From NCBI RefSeq assembly GCF_030813695.1, contig NZ_JAUSVA010000002.1, positions 7,215,501 to 7,279,500 on the forward strand: a stretch of 64,000 nt of DNA. The letters are read 5' to 3'. The translations under genes were made by a program, and so were the position numbers. The first letter of the stretch is position 1, and each line of letters starts with the position of its first letter. This document shows positions 32,575 to 45,294 of the stretch, piece after piece. Below the pieces are notes generated by a model. That model did not search any database and was not told the origin of the DNA. It saw only the letters and a program-made list of their open reading frames with translations. The DNA comes from Kitasatospora herbaricolor. GTDB lineage: Bacteria; Actinomycetota; Actinomycetes; Streptomycetales; Streptomycetaceae.

Positions 32575-32907
32575 CTACGGTGCGATCGGCGCCAGGGTCC
32601 CGGTGTGCAGCTCGCCGACCCGGCCGCCCTCGCCCTCGTACGTCCAGAAGGCCCGGACGGTCAGCTCGGCGAGGTCCATCACATGGCTGACGGTGATGCC
32701 GCTCTGCTCGGTCCAGCTGACGAAGTACTGCTCGGGGCCGACCTGCGCGACGTGCAGGGCGACGTCCTCCCACTGCCCGGCCGACTCGCCGAGGCCCTCC
32801 CAGCGCAGGCGCTTCCCGTCGGCCGAGTAGGCGTTGCGGAACTCGGCGCCGTTGTCGACCTGGAAGAGGTAGGTACGGCCGGCGAAGGCGGGCAGGGGCG
32901 CGGTCAT
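32575..32907 (-). CDS. MoaF-like calycin-fold protein
   Basis: The 110-residue protein (FAGRTYLFQVDNGAEFRNAYSADGKRLRWEGLG, then QYFVSWTEQSGITVSHVMDLAELTVRAFWTYEG) matches the small beta-barrel domain found in MoaF and phenolic acid decarboxylase-like proteins. ATG 32907 is chosen over an upstream in-frame GTG because the family starts here. No neighbour suggests a pathway. Function unknown; ligand binding is likely from the fold. Confidence 0.7.
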   Translation of the reverse strand: MTAPLPAFAGRTYLFQVDNGAEFRNAYSADGKRLRWEGLGESAGQWEDVALHVAQVGPEQYFVSWTEQSGITVSHVMDLAELTVRAFWTYEGEGGRVGELHTGTLAPIAP

Positions 32908-33001
32908 GGCTGGGCTGTCCTCGTCGTCTCGTGTCGGTGGGACGCGACCGGTCACCCGGGCGCGCCCCACCAACCTATCCGACGGTGTCGGGCTTTCGGC
33001 C

Positions 33002-36406
<3,405 letters not shown>

Positions 36407-36492
36407 GACGGGACTCCTCGGGGCGGGCCGCCGGGTGGGGCGGCCGGTCGGGTGGGGGAGGAGCGCACGGCCCGTGGGCAGCGTCGAGCGCC

Positions 36493-36504
36493 GCAAGATC
36501 TTGC
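36493..36504 (-). promoter_or_regulatory. MalR-type operator, proximal
   Basis: GCAAGATCTTGC is a perfect 12-bp palindrome, followed on the + strand by AGGCGCTGCG. CTTGCAG-type half sites are known operators of MalR/Reg1 in front of Streptomyces amylase genes. It lies 87 bp before the amylase start. Confidence 0.6.
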
Positions 36505-36574
36505 AGGCGCTGCGCCGTTGGGGCTCTTCACCGCTGCCCTGGGGGTGGGGAGGGCTTGCGGTGCCGCGATCCTG

Positions 36575-36596
36575 TCTTGCGCAAAGCTCTGCAAGA
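36575..36596 (-). promoter_or_regulatory. MalR-type operator, distal
   Basis: On the amylase strand this reads CTTGCAG-AGC-TTTGCGC-AAG, close to the CTTGCAG-NNN-CTTGCAG arrangement described for amylase control. Together with the site at 36493 it makes two repressor sites about 85 bp apart. No gene is seen in the rest of the 412-bp region 36407-36818. Confidence 0.6.
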
Positions 36597-36818
36597 TGTT
36601 TCAGGAGCGTACTCGTCCGTAAATCCGACGTAAAGAGGTTCGCGGCCACCGGCTCCGCCGGGCGCGCCGCCGGGCCGGTGTTCGCGCGGTCGGGTCGGCC
36701 CGCCGGCGCCGGGACTGTGGTCGTGGCCGGCGCCGGGGGTGACGAAGCCGCCCGCACCCCCGGTGCGGGGTGCGGGCGGCTGCGGTGCGTCGGGTCGCCG
36801 GCGGGCGGTACGGTCCTG

Positions 36819-37214
36819 TCAGCAGCCGAAGTTGACCTTGCGGAAGGTCGCGTAGTGATCGGCCGTGTAGTAGTCCTCGTGGTAGACCTTGCCGGTGACC
36901 ATCCGGCGCGCGCCTCTGGTCGAGGAGCCGGGCGTCTTGACGGTGTACTCGTGGTAGTAGCCGGTGCTCTGCGAGGGCAGCACGCCCTCGCGGTTCTGGA
37001 ACACGATCCCGTCCTGCGAGTACGGGAACGGCCCGTTCGTCGCGATCAGGTTCAGGGTGTCCCTGGCCTGGCTCGGCAGGGCGGTGAGACAGACGGTGCC
37101 ACTGACGGTGGCGTGGGCGTCGGCGGCGAACACGGCGGTCGGGGCCAGTGTGAGCAGGCCGACGGCGGCGACGGAGGCGGCGCGGGTCTTCAACGCGCGT
37201 AGAGTGTTTCGCAT
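36819..37214 (-). CDS. Secreted guanyl-specific ribonuclease, RNase Sa family
   Basis: The 131-residue precursor has a signal peptide (about 1-33) and a mature part that follows RNase Sa almost throughout. With an offset of 35 the key residues fall exactly in place: Cys42 and Cys131 (disulfide), Glu89 (general base), Arg104 and His120 (general acid). It cleaves RNA after G outside the cell. No barstar-like inhibitor gene is found nearby. It is monocistronic, with its own 299-bp upstream region (37215-37513) in which I see nothing notable. Confidence 0.93.
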   Translation of the reverse strand: MRNTLRALKTRAASVAAVGLLTLAPTAVFAADAHATVSGTVCLTALPSQARDTLNLIATNGPFPYSQDGIVFQNREGVLPSQSTGYYHEYTVKTPGSSTRGARRMVTGKVYHEDYYTADHYATFRKVNFGC

Positions 37215-37513
37215 GGCAGCAGTCTGAAGCCCGCCCGGGCGCCCGCGGAAGGCATCCGAAGGCCCGGCGGCGACTCTTCATGTACGCGTAACTGCCCTAA
37301 AACCCGGGCGACTTCAACCGTCCGCCGACCGGCCCGGCGGGCACCCCGCGCACACCGGGCGCACACCCGGACGACACTCCGTCCGGCCCGCTCGCCGGGG
37401 GCTGCCGGTGGCCGCCCGGCCGCCGGATAACCACCTGCGGGTCGCCCCGCCCCCGGGTTAGCGTGAGGGCATCCCCGTCCAGGGGCCGGAGCGCGAGGAG
37501 CGGGAGGCCGGAG

Positions 37514-38203
37514 TTGAGGCCCGATCAGGTGCTGGTGTTCGACGCCGACGACACGTTGTGGGAGAACAACGTGGTCTTCGAGCGGGTGATCGCCGACTTC
37601 CTGGACTGGCTGGCGCATCCGGCCCTCGGCCGGGCCGAACTGCGGGCCGTGCTCGACGAGGTCCAGTCGGCCAACGCGGTCACCCACGGCTACGGCAGCC
37701 GGATGCTGGTCCGCAGCCTCCGCGACTGCGTCGGGCGGCTGCGGGGCCGGCCCGCCACGGCCTCCGAGACCGCCGAGATCGATTCCCTGGCAGCCGTGCT
37801 GACCGATTTTCAGGTCGAGCCGGTGCCCGGGGCGGCCGAGACGCTGGCCCGCCTGGGTGAGCGCCACACCCTGCTGCTGCTCACCAAGGGTGACGCCGAG
37901 GAGCAGCGGCGGAAGATCGAATCGTCCGGTCTGGCGCGGTACTTCCGGGCAATGGAGATCGTCCCGGAGAAGGACGAGGCCACCTACCGGCGATTCGTCT
38001 CCTCGCACGGGATCGTCCCCGCCGACGGGTGGATGATCGGCAACTCCCCGAAGTCGGACATCCTGCCTGCCCGCCGGGCCGGCCTGAACGCCGTCTTCAT
38101 CCCCAACGACAACACCTGGGTGCTGGAGCACACCGAGCTGGACCCGGCCGACCCCGGCGTGCTGCACCTGCGCAGTCTCACCGAGCTCCTGGACCACTTC
38201 TGA
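37514..38203 (+). CDS. HAD-family hydrolase
   Basis: The 229-residue protein has the four HAD motifs: FDADDT (I), LLTKGD (II), a Lys in VPEKDEATYRRF (III) and MIGNSPKSDILPA (IV), with a helical cap between I and II. It is probably a phosphatase acting on a small metabolite. I start it at TTG 37514 behind GGGAGG, just before the core LRPDQVLVFDADDT; GTG 37463 would add 17 residues without conservation. A Nudix gene follows 46 bp later in the same direction. Confidence 0.8.
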   Translation: MRPDQVLVFDADDTLWENNVVFERVIADFLDWLAHPALGRAELRAVLDEVQSANAVTHGYGSRMLVRSLRDCVGRLRGRPATASETAEIDSLAAVLTDFQVEPVPGAAETLARLGERHTLLLLTKGDAEEQRRKIESSGLARYFRAMEIVPEKDEATYRRFVSSHGIVPADGWMIGNSPKSDILPARRAGLNAVFIPNDNTWVLEHTELDPADPGVLHLRSLTELLDHF

Positions 38204-38249
38204 GCCCGGGGCGCGAACCCGGACACCCGCCGACGGAAGGCCCGACCCG

Positions 38250-38705
38250 ATGACCGACCCCGCCCCCACCGAGGCGGCCGCCCCCGCGCCCGCCCCCGCG
38301 CCCACCGTCTCCTGTGTCTTCGTCTGCCACGACGGCGCGGGTCGGGTGCTGCTGGCCCGGCGCGGCGCCGGTGCCCGGGACGAGCCGGGCACCTGGGACA
38401 CCGGCGCGGGGGCGCTCGAATTCGGCGAGACCTTCGAGGCCGCCGTGGCCCGCGAGGTCCAGGAGGAGTACACCGCCCCGCCCCTGGCGATCGAGACGAT
38501 CGGGGTGCGCAACATCCTGCGCCCCGACCCGGCCTCGCACTGGGTCGCGGTGGTCTTCGCGGTCGAGGTGGACCCGGCCCGGGTGGCGATCGGCGAGCCG
38601 CACAAGTTCGACGAACTGGGCTGGTTCACGCCGGACGCGCTGCCCTCCCCGCAGCACTCGCAGCTCGCCCCGACCCTCGCGCTGTACCGCTCCGGCCGGG
38701 GCTGA
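38250..38705 (+). CDS. Nudix hydrolase
   Basis: The 151-residue protein has the Nudix box GALEFGETFEAAVAREVQEEYTA (about 61-83) with the REVQEE core, on a fold beginning VSCVFVCHDGAGRVLLARRG. It hydrolyses a nucleoside diphosphate linked to another moiety; the substrate is not evident. The first 18 residues are Ala/Pro-rich. It is likely in an operon with the HAD gene before it. Confidence 0.88.
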   Translation: MTDPAPTEAAAPAPAPAPTVSCVFVCHDGAGRVLLARRGAGARDEPGTWDTGAGALEFGETFEAAVAREVQEEYTAPPLAIETIGVRNILRPDPASHWVAVVFAVEVDPARVAIGEPHKFDELGWFTPDALPSPQHSQLAPTLALYRSGRG

Positions 38706-38744
38706 CGGCAACCGCGACGCGTCGCCGGCGGCCGGCCCGGCCGG

Positions 38745-39413
38745 TCACTCGGGGACGATCGCGACCTCGAACGGCTGCCGGTTGTCGGACATGTCCGGGT
38801 CGTCCGGTCCGACCACCACGACCCGGCCCCCGGACAGGGTGCTGGGGGCCGGAGTGTCCGCCGCGACCCGGACGGGCACCAGGGCGGTGGCGCTGCGCAG
38901 CGAGGACAGGCCGGGCGGGAACGAGCAACGCACCCGGCGGCCGTCCTCGGAGACCTGGCACGACTCGGGGAAGAACGGCCCCTCGGCCCGGGTCCCGGCC
39001 GGCAGGACGACCAGCACGGTGAAGCCGGAGGCCGTCCGGTCCGGTCCGCCGTTGGTCACGAAGGCGTGCACGGTGGTGCTGCCGCCGGGATGGACGGCCT
39101 CCGGGTCGGCCCGCCCCACGTGGAGGTCGGACACCGCCCGCCCCTGCTGCCCCGCGTCGTCCGGCGCCGTCCCGTCCGGGGTGTCCCCGGTGAGGCTGTT
39201 ACGGGTCAGGTCGTGTCCGGCCGGGCCGTGCGCCGTCCGGCCGTGTCCGGCGGGGGTGTCCGTCGCCGGCCGGCCGGCCGCGTCGCCCGGGTCGCCGGCG
39301 CCGGTGTCCGCGAGGCCCGCCGCCGACGGTGAGCCGGCGCCCGTGCCGAGCGCCAGCACGGCGCAGGCGGCCACCAGGAGTCTGCGTACCAAGCCTCGGG
39401 ACAACGCCCTCAC
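38745..39413 (-). CDS. Secreted protein with a DUF11-like beta domain
   Basis: The 222-residue precursor has a signal peptide (about 1-32), a 60-residue Gly/Asp/Thr-rich spacer and a DUF11-like Ig-type domain at about 95-222 (HPGGSTTVHAFVTNGGPDRTASGFTVLVVLPAGT; two Cys in SCQVSEDGRRVRCSF probably form a disulfide). Such domains are common in actinomycete surface proteins. No sortase signal or enzyme domain is present. Function unknown. Confidence 0.75.
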   Translation of the reverse strand: MRALSRGLVRRLLVAACAVLALGTGAGSPSAAGLADTGAGDPGDAAGRPATDTPAGHGRTAHGPAGHDLTRNSLTGDTPDGTAPDDAGQQGRAVSDLHVGRADPEAVHPGGSTTVHAFVTNGGPDRTASGFTVLVVLPAGTRAEGPFFPESCQVSEDGRRVRCSFPPGLSSLRSATALVPVRVAADTPAPSTLSGGRVVVVGPDDPDMSDNRQPFEVAIVPE

Positions 39414-39616
39414 CCGCCTATTGCCTCACCGGCCCGTCACCGCGCGCGCCGCCTCGGCACAAGAGTGAACCGCCCGGTGGCGGCAGCCCGGGAAACACTC
39501 CGGCGCTGCTCGAACGAGTGAACGCCGGTGTCCGGCAGCTGCCGCACCCCGCCCCGGCGCTCCGCGGGCCCGGCCGGACCGCCGCCCCGGCGCCGCCGAC
39601 GGGGCGTCAGGGCGGC

Positions 39617-40414
39617 TCAGGGGGCCAGGACCTGGCCGAGCCTCGCCGCGATGTGCCGCATCACCGGTACCAGCGAGGCACTGCCGGCCTGCTCCTCCAG
39701 CGCCCGGATCCGCGCCTCCGGCCCGGAGACCGACAGGGCGGTGGGGGTCGGCGCGCCGGGAACGGCCACCGCGATGCAGCGGACGCCGATCTCCTGCTCC
39801 TGGTCGTCCACCACGTAGCCGCGCTCGCGTGCCTCGGCCAGGTGGGCCAGCAGCAGCCGCGGGTCCGTCAGGGTGTACGAGGTGTGCGCGGGGAGGGGGT
39901 TCGGGCCGAGCACGGCCCGGGCCTCGTCCTCCGGCAACTGCGCCAGCAGTGCCTTGCCGACGCCGGTGCAGTGCGGCTGGACGCGCCGTCCGACCTCGGT
40001 GAACATCCGCATCGAGCGGCGGGACTGGACCTGCCCGACGTAGACCACCTCGCCGCCCTCCAGAACGGCCAGGTTGGCGGTCTCGTCGGTGGCCTCCATC
40101 AGCTCGGCCAGGTAGGGGCGGGCCCAGCTGCCGAGCAGCCGGCCGGCGGTCTCGCCCAGCCGGATCAGCCGTGGGCCGAGGGTGTACCGGCGGGCGGTGT
40201 CCTGGCGGACATATCCCTGCTGGACGAGGGTACGAACCAGGCGGTGGATGGTGGGCATGGGCAGGCCCGAGGAGGCCGAGAGTTCGCTGAGCGTCGCCAC
40301 CCCGCCCGCGTCCGCCAGCGCCTCCAGCAGCTGAAAGGCGCGTTCGACGGACTGCACGCCGCCGCTCGCGCGGTCGGTGCCTGTCGTCGATGCTGTGTCG
40401 GGGGTCGCAACCAC
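39617..40414 (-). CDS. allR: IclR-family regulator, probable AllR (purine/allantoin control)
   Basis: The 265-residue protein has an IclR winged helix (about 20-80: SVERAFQLLEALADAGGVATLSELSASSGLPMPTIHRLVRTL) and an effector domain (about 95-260, with HCTGVGKALLAQLPEDEARAVLG). Its divergence from malate synthase and its place beside the ureide genes match AllR of Streptomyces, a repressor released by allantoin-pathway intermediates. It starts at GTG 40414 behind GAAGGGAA. It is one of three candidates for the repeated TTCAACAAA site. Confidence 0.8.
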   Translation of the reverse strand: MVATPDTASTTGTDRASGGVQSVERAFQLLEALADAGGVATLSELSASSGLPMPTIHRLVRTLVQQGYVRQDTARRYTLGPRLIRLGETAGRLLGSWARPYLAELMEATDETANLAVLEGGEVVYVGQVQSRRSMRMFTEVGRRVQPHCTGVGKALLAQLPEDEARAVLGPNPLPAHTSYTLTDPRLLLAHLAEARERGYVVDDQEQEIGVRCIAVAVPGAPTPTALSVSGPEARIRALEEQAGSASLVPVMRHIAARLGQVLAP

Positions 40415-40462
40415 CGGCGTTCCCTTCGCTGTCGGGGGAGGAGTAGAGTCCCAGCGATCACC

Positions 40463-40502
40463 TCAACAAACCGTTGAAATTCTGTATCGCGGAAACTAGT
40501 CT
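40463..40502 (+). promoter_or_regulatory. aceB promoter with purine-island operator (site a)
   Basis: Promoter TTGAAA (40474-40479), 17-bp spacer, TAGTCT (40497-40502). The operator TCAACAAACCGTTGAA (40463-40478) overlaps the -35 box. GGAAACTAGTCTCC (40491-40504) is a second near-palindrome over the -10 box. Confidence 0.65.
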
Positions 40503-40604
40503 CCACCTTACAGAATCAAACCCGCTACCACGCGGGTTCAGATCAAGGAAGTTCCCACCGGAGCTCCCTTCGCCAGGCTCAACCGTCCAAGGAGTGTCCT
40601 GCCC

Positions 40605-42257
<1,653 letters not shown>

Positions 42258-42496
42258 GCCCCAATCTATCCAGCCGCGACCGGGCTGCCGCCTTCCATGT
42301 TGTAGCACCGGTCGCGGGCATTGCTCCGTTCCGTACGGCGCGCGGATCCTTCGCGCCACCGCGTCCGGCACCGCCCTCGGAGGTGCCGGCGCGTCCGTTG
42401 CCGGCGGCCCGGCCGGGGGACCTCCGTGGTCCACCCCGGCCGGGCCGTCCGGCATGTCCGGCCCCGCCACCGCGGCGGAGCCAGGAGGAGGCCCTG

Positions 42497-42883
42497 ATGG
42501 CCCGTATCTTCTTCAACGGCCAGGCGATGGCGGGCGGCCCGTTCCACGCCTCGGTGGCGGACGGTCTGATCGGCCCGGTCCGCACCGCGCCCGGCTACCG
42601 CTTCTTCTCGATCGGCGACGTCTGCCCCGGCCTGCTCCCGGCCCCGGGCACCGGCACCGCGATCGAAGGCGAGCTGTACGACATCACCCTGGAGCACCTG
42701 CGGGACGTGATCCTGCCCGGCGAGCCGCGCGAGCTGGAGCTGGGAGTCATCGAGCTGGCCGACGGCAGCGCCTGCCTGTCGATGCTGCTGGCCCGCGGCG
42801 AGCTGGAGAAGGGCGCCCACAAGGAGATCACCGAGTACGGCGGCTGGCGCGCCTACCTGGCCACGCTGGGCCGCACCGCCTGA
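42497..42883 (+). CDS. Gamma-glutamylcyclotransferase-fold protein (allophanate-hydrolase C-terminal type)
   Basis: The 128-residue protein (MARIFFNGQAMAGGPFH, then TAIEGELYDITLEHLRDVILPGEPRELELGVIELADGS) has a GGCT-like barrel, close to the C-terminal domain of AtzF-type allophanate hydrolase. ATG 42497 follows AGGAGG. It is 239 bp behind aceB. The purine setting suggests a ureide or urea-derivative role, but no catalytic proof can be seen. Confidence 0.65.
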   Translation: MARIFFNGQAMAGGPFHASVADGLIGPVRTAPGYRFFSIGDVCPGLLPAPGTGTAIEGELYDITLEHLRDVILPGEPRELELGVIELADGSACLSMLLARGELEKGAHKEITEYGGWRAYLATLGRTA

Positions 42884-43117
42884 GACCCCGCCCACGAGGG
42901 TGTCCGGGGGCGGCGGGGACAAGTCCGTGCCCGGACACCCGCGGGGGAGCGGCCGCACGGCCGCCGGCAGGCCGGAGCGGCTGCCGGAGCGGGCTCGGCT
43001 GCGGCTCCCGGCGCCCGGCAGCGGCGTGGTGAGGTCACCCGCCCGCAGGGCCTTCCCGGCACGGGTCCGGCGCCTGCGGCCGTCCCGTTGTCGGTCCCCC
43101 CGGGCAGGATGCCGGGC

Positions 43118-43621
43118 ATGGACGACGACACCTTCTGGCGCCTCCTCGGCGACGCCCGTGCCCAGGCGTACGACGACGAGCAGCAGGCCGAGAACCTCAC
43201 CGGCCTGCTGGCGGCACTGCCGCCCGAGGAGATCGTCGCCTTCGAGCGGCTCTACTCCGGGCACCACGACCACGCGTACACCTGGAGGCTCTGGGGGGCC
43301 GGGTACGTCATCAACGGCGGCTGCAGCGACGACGGGTTCCACTACTTCCGCGACTGGCTGATCGCCCGCGGCCGGGCCTGCTACGAGCAGGCGCTGGCGG
43401 ACCCGGACGGGCTGGCGGACATGTTCTGGGCCGAGGGCGAACTCGCCGAGGCCGAGTCGGTCGGGTACGCGGCGGCCAAGGCCTACGAGCGCGTCACCGG
43501 CGCCGAACTGCCCCGCCCCGCGGTCACCGCCGGCACCGCGCAGGCCGCTCCGGCCGGTGAGCCGTGGGAGGAGGAGGACCTCGCGGACCTGCTGCCGAAG
43601 CTCTCGGCCCGCTTCGGCTGA
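43118..43621 (+). CDS. DUF4240-family protein
   Basis: The 167-residue protein begins MDDDTFWRLLGDAR and contains AYTWRLWGAGYVINGGCSDDGFHYFRDWLIARGR, the core of DUF4240. An acidic C-terminus follows (EEEDLADLLPKL). No function is known for the family. ATG 43118 is chosen by alignment to family starts. It converges on the deaminase gene. Confidence 0.8.
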   Translation: MDDDTFWRLLGDARAQAYDDEQQAENLTGLLAALPPEEIVAFERLYSGHHDHAYTWRLWGAGYVINGGCSDDGFHYFRDWLIARGRACYEQALADPDGLADMFWAEGELAEAESVGYAAAKAYERVTGAELPRPAVTAGTAQAAPAGEPWEEEDLADLLPKLSARFG

Positions 43622-43688
43622 CCGGCCGCCGGGCTGAGCTGCTGCCCGGCCACCCGGTTCGGCAGCGCCCGCCCGCTCCCGGGCACGC

Positions 43689-43725
43689 CGCAGCCCCGGA
43701 CCCTCGCCGTGGGTCCGGGGCTGCG
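43689..43725. terminator. Strong bidirectional terminator hairpin
   Basis: CGCAGCCCCGGACCC (43689-43703) and GGGTCCGGGGCTGCG (43711-43725) form a perfect 15-bp stem with a 7-base loop, between convergent genes. Confidence 0.8.
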
Positions 43726-43797
43726 TTCCGCGCGCCCGAGGGGGGCTCACGGAGTCCGGGTCACGCACCGTCCCTGGGCGGACCCGGAGTTGCGGGG

Positions 43798-43826
43798 TCG
43801 CGGCCGCCGCCGGGCGGCGGCCGCGA
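43798..43826 (-). terminator. Hairpin directly behind the deaminase gene
   Basis: TCGCGGCCGCC and GGCGGCCGCGA pair around a small GC loop, 13 bp beyond the deaminase stop codon. Confidence 0.5.
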
Positions 43827-43838
43827 GGGGAGGCCGGC

Positions 43839-45221
43839 TCAGCCGCGGGCCGCGAGGTCCTTGGCCGCGCGGGCGCAGGCCTGGGCGATCCGGTCCTCGT
43901 TGACGGTGGTCAGGATGCCCTTCTCGACCACCGGGTTGCCGTTGACCAGCAGCAGCGCCAGCGGCGGGAGGGCGCCCAGGGCGAGGGCGGCCACCGGGTC
44001 GGCGATCGAGGAGTGCATGATGCCGTCGATCTTCCAGAGCGCCAGGTCGGCGAGCTTGCCGACCTCGATCGAGCCGATCTCGCCCTGCCGGCCGAGCACC
44101 CGGGCGCCGCCCATGGTGCCCAGGCGCAGCGAGCTGCGGGCGGTGAGCGCGTCCGGGCGGCCGTGCAGCCGGTTGATCAGCAGGGCGTTGCGCAGCTCGG
44201 TGCCGAGTTCGCCGGACTCGTTGGAGGCGGTGCCGTCGACGCCGAGGCCGACCGGCACGCCGGCCTTCAGCATGTCCGGGACGCGGGCGATGCCGGCCGC
44301 CAGACGGGCGTTGGAGGACGGGCAGTGCGCCACGCCGGTACCGGTCTCGGCGAACTTGGCGATGTCGGAGTCGTTCATGTGGACGCAGTGCGCCATCCAG
44401 ACGTCCTCGCCGAGCCAGCCCGTCGACTCGAAGTAGTCGGTCGGGCCCATGCCGAACAGCTCCTTGCAGAACTGCTCCTCCTCGGCGGTCTCCGAACCGT
44501 GGGTGTGCAGGCGCACGCCCTTGCGGCGGGCCAGCACCGCGGCCTCGCGCATCAGCTCGGTGGAGACCGAGAACGGCGAACAGGGCGCGATGGCGATCTG
44601 CAGCATCGAGTCGAAGGAGGAGTCGTGGTAGCGGTCCACGGCGGCCTCGGAGGCGATCAGGATGTCCTCGGTCTTCTCGACCGCGTGGTCCGGCGGGAGG
44701 CCGCCGTCCTTCTTGCTGCGGTCCATCGAGCCGCGCAGCGCGGTGAAGCGCATGCCGAGCTCCTGGACGGCCTCGATCTCGGCGCCGAGGATGTCGCCGC
44801 CGTCCTTCGGGAACACGTAGTGGTGGTCCGAGGCGGTGGTGCAGCCGGACTTGAGCAGCGCGGCGGCCGAGCCCTGGGCGGCTGCGTGCACGAGCTTGTC
44901 GTCGATCCGGGCCCAGGTCGGGTACAGCGCGACCAGCCAGTCGAACAGGATGTTGTCCTGGGCCAGGCCACGGGTGATCCACTGGTAGAAGTGGTGGTGG
45001 GTGTTGACCAGGCCCGGGGTGATCAGGTGGCCCTCGCCGTTGACCCGGCGCACCACGTTGTCCAGCCACTGCGGGGCCGGGCCGTCGCCGACCGACTCGA
45101 TCTTGTTGCCGAGGACGACGACGTGCCCGCGGGCGTACTCGGTGTCGTTGGCGTCGACCGTGGCGATCGCGACGTTCTCGATGACGATCCGCTGGTCGGC
45201 GGGCGGGGGCTGGACTGCCAT
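43839..45221 (-). CDS. 8-oxoguanine deaminase (amidohydrolase family)
   Basis: The 460-residue enzyme is an amidohydrolase of the cytosine-deaminase/TrzN group. Metal and active-site motifs: TPGLVNTHHHFYQW (HxH with the HHFYQ typical of 8-oxoguanine deaminases), RLHTHGSETAEE (His), WMAHCVHM (His) and GLGVDGTASNESG (Asp). It would convert 8-oxoguanine to urate, feeding the uricase genes on its left flank. It is encoded 73 bp behind the NCS2 permease and probably shares its transcript. Guanine deaminase or a related activity remains possible. Confidence 0.82.
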   Translation of the reverse strand: MAVQPPPADQRIVIENVAIATVDANDTEYARGHVVVLGNKIESVGDGPAPQWLDNVVRRVNGEGHLITPGLVNTHHHFYQWITRGLAQDNILFDWLVALYPTWARIDDKLVHAAAQGSAAALLKSGCTTASDHHYVFPKDGGDILGAEIEAVQELGMRFTALRGSMDRSKKDGGLPPDHAVEKTEDILIASEAAVDRYHDSSFDSMLQIAIAPCSPFSVSTELMREAAVLARRKGVRLHTHGSETAEEEQFCKELFGMGPTDYFESTGWLGEDVWMAHCVHMNDSDIAKFAETGTGVAHCPSSNARLAAGIARVPDMLKAGVPVGLGVDGTASNESGELGTELRNALLINRLHGRPDALTARSSLRLGTMGGARVLGRQGEIGSIEVGKLADLALWKIDGIMHSSIADPVAALALGALPPLALLLVNGNPVVEKGILTTVNEDRIAQACARAAKDLAARG

Positions 45222-45294
45222 GGTGGGACTCCTATGGGGGGAGGGGGAGGGGGAGCGTTACGCGCCGTGGCGGTTGTACCGCTCCCCCCGCCGG

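Noticed and set aside
40491..40504. GGAAACTAGTCTCC as the main AllR operator
   Set aside because: The near-palindrome covers the -10 box but is not found at the other purine promoters, unlike TTCAACAAA; kept only as a note.
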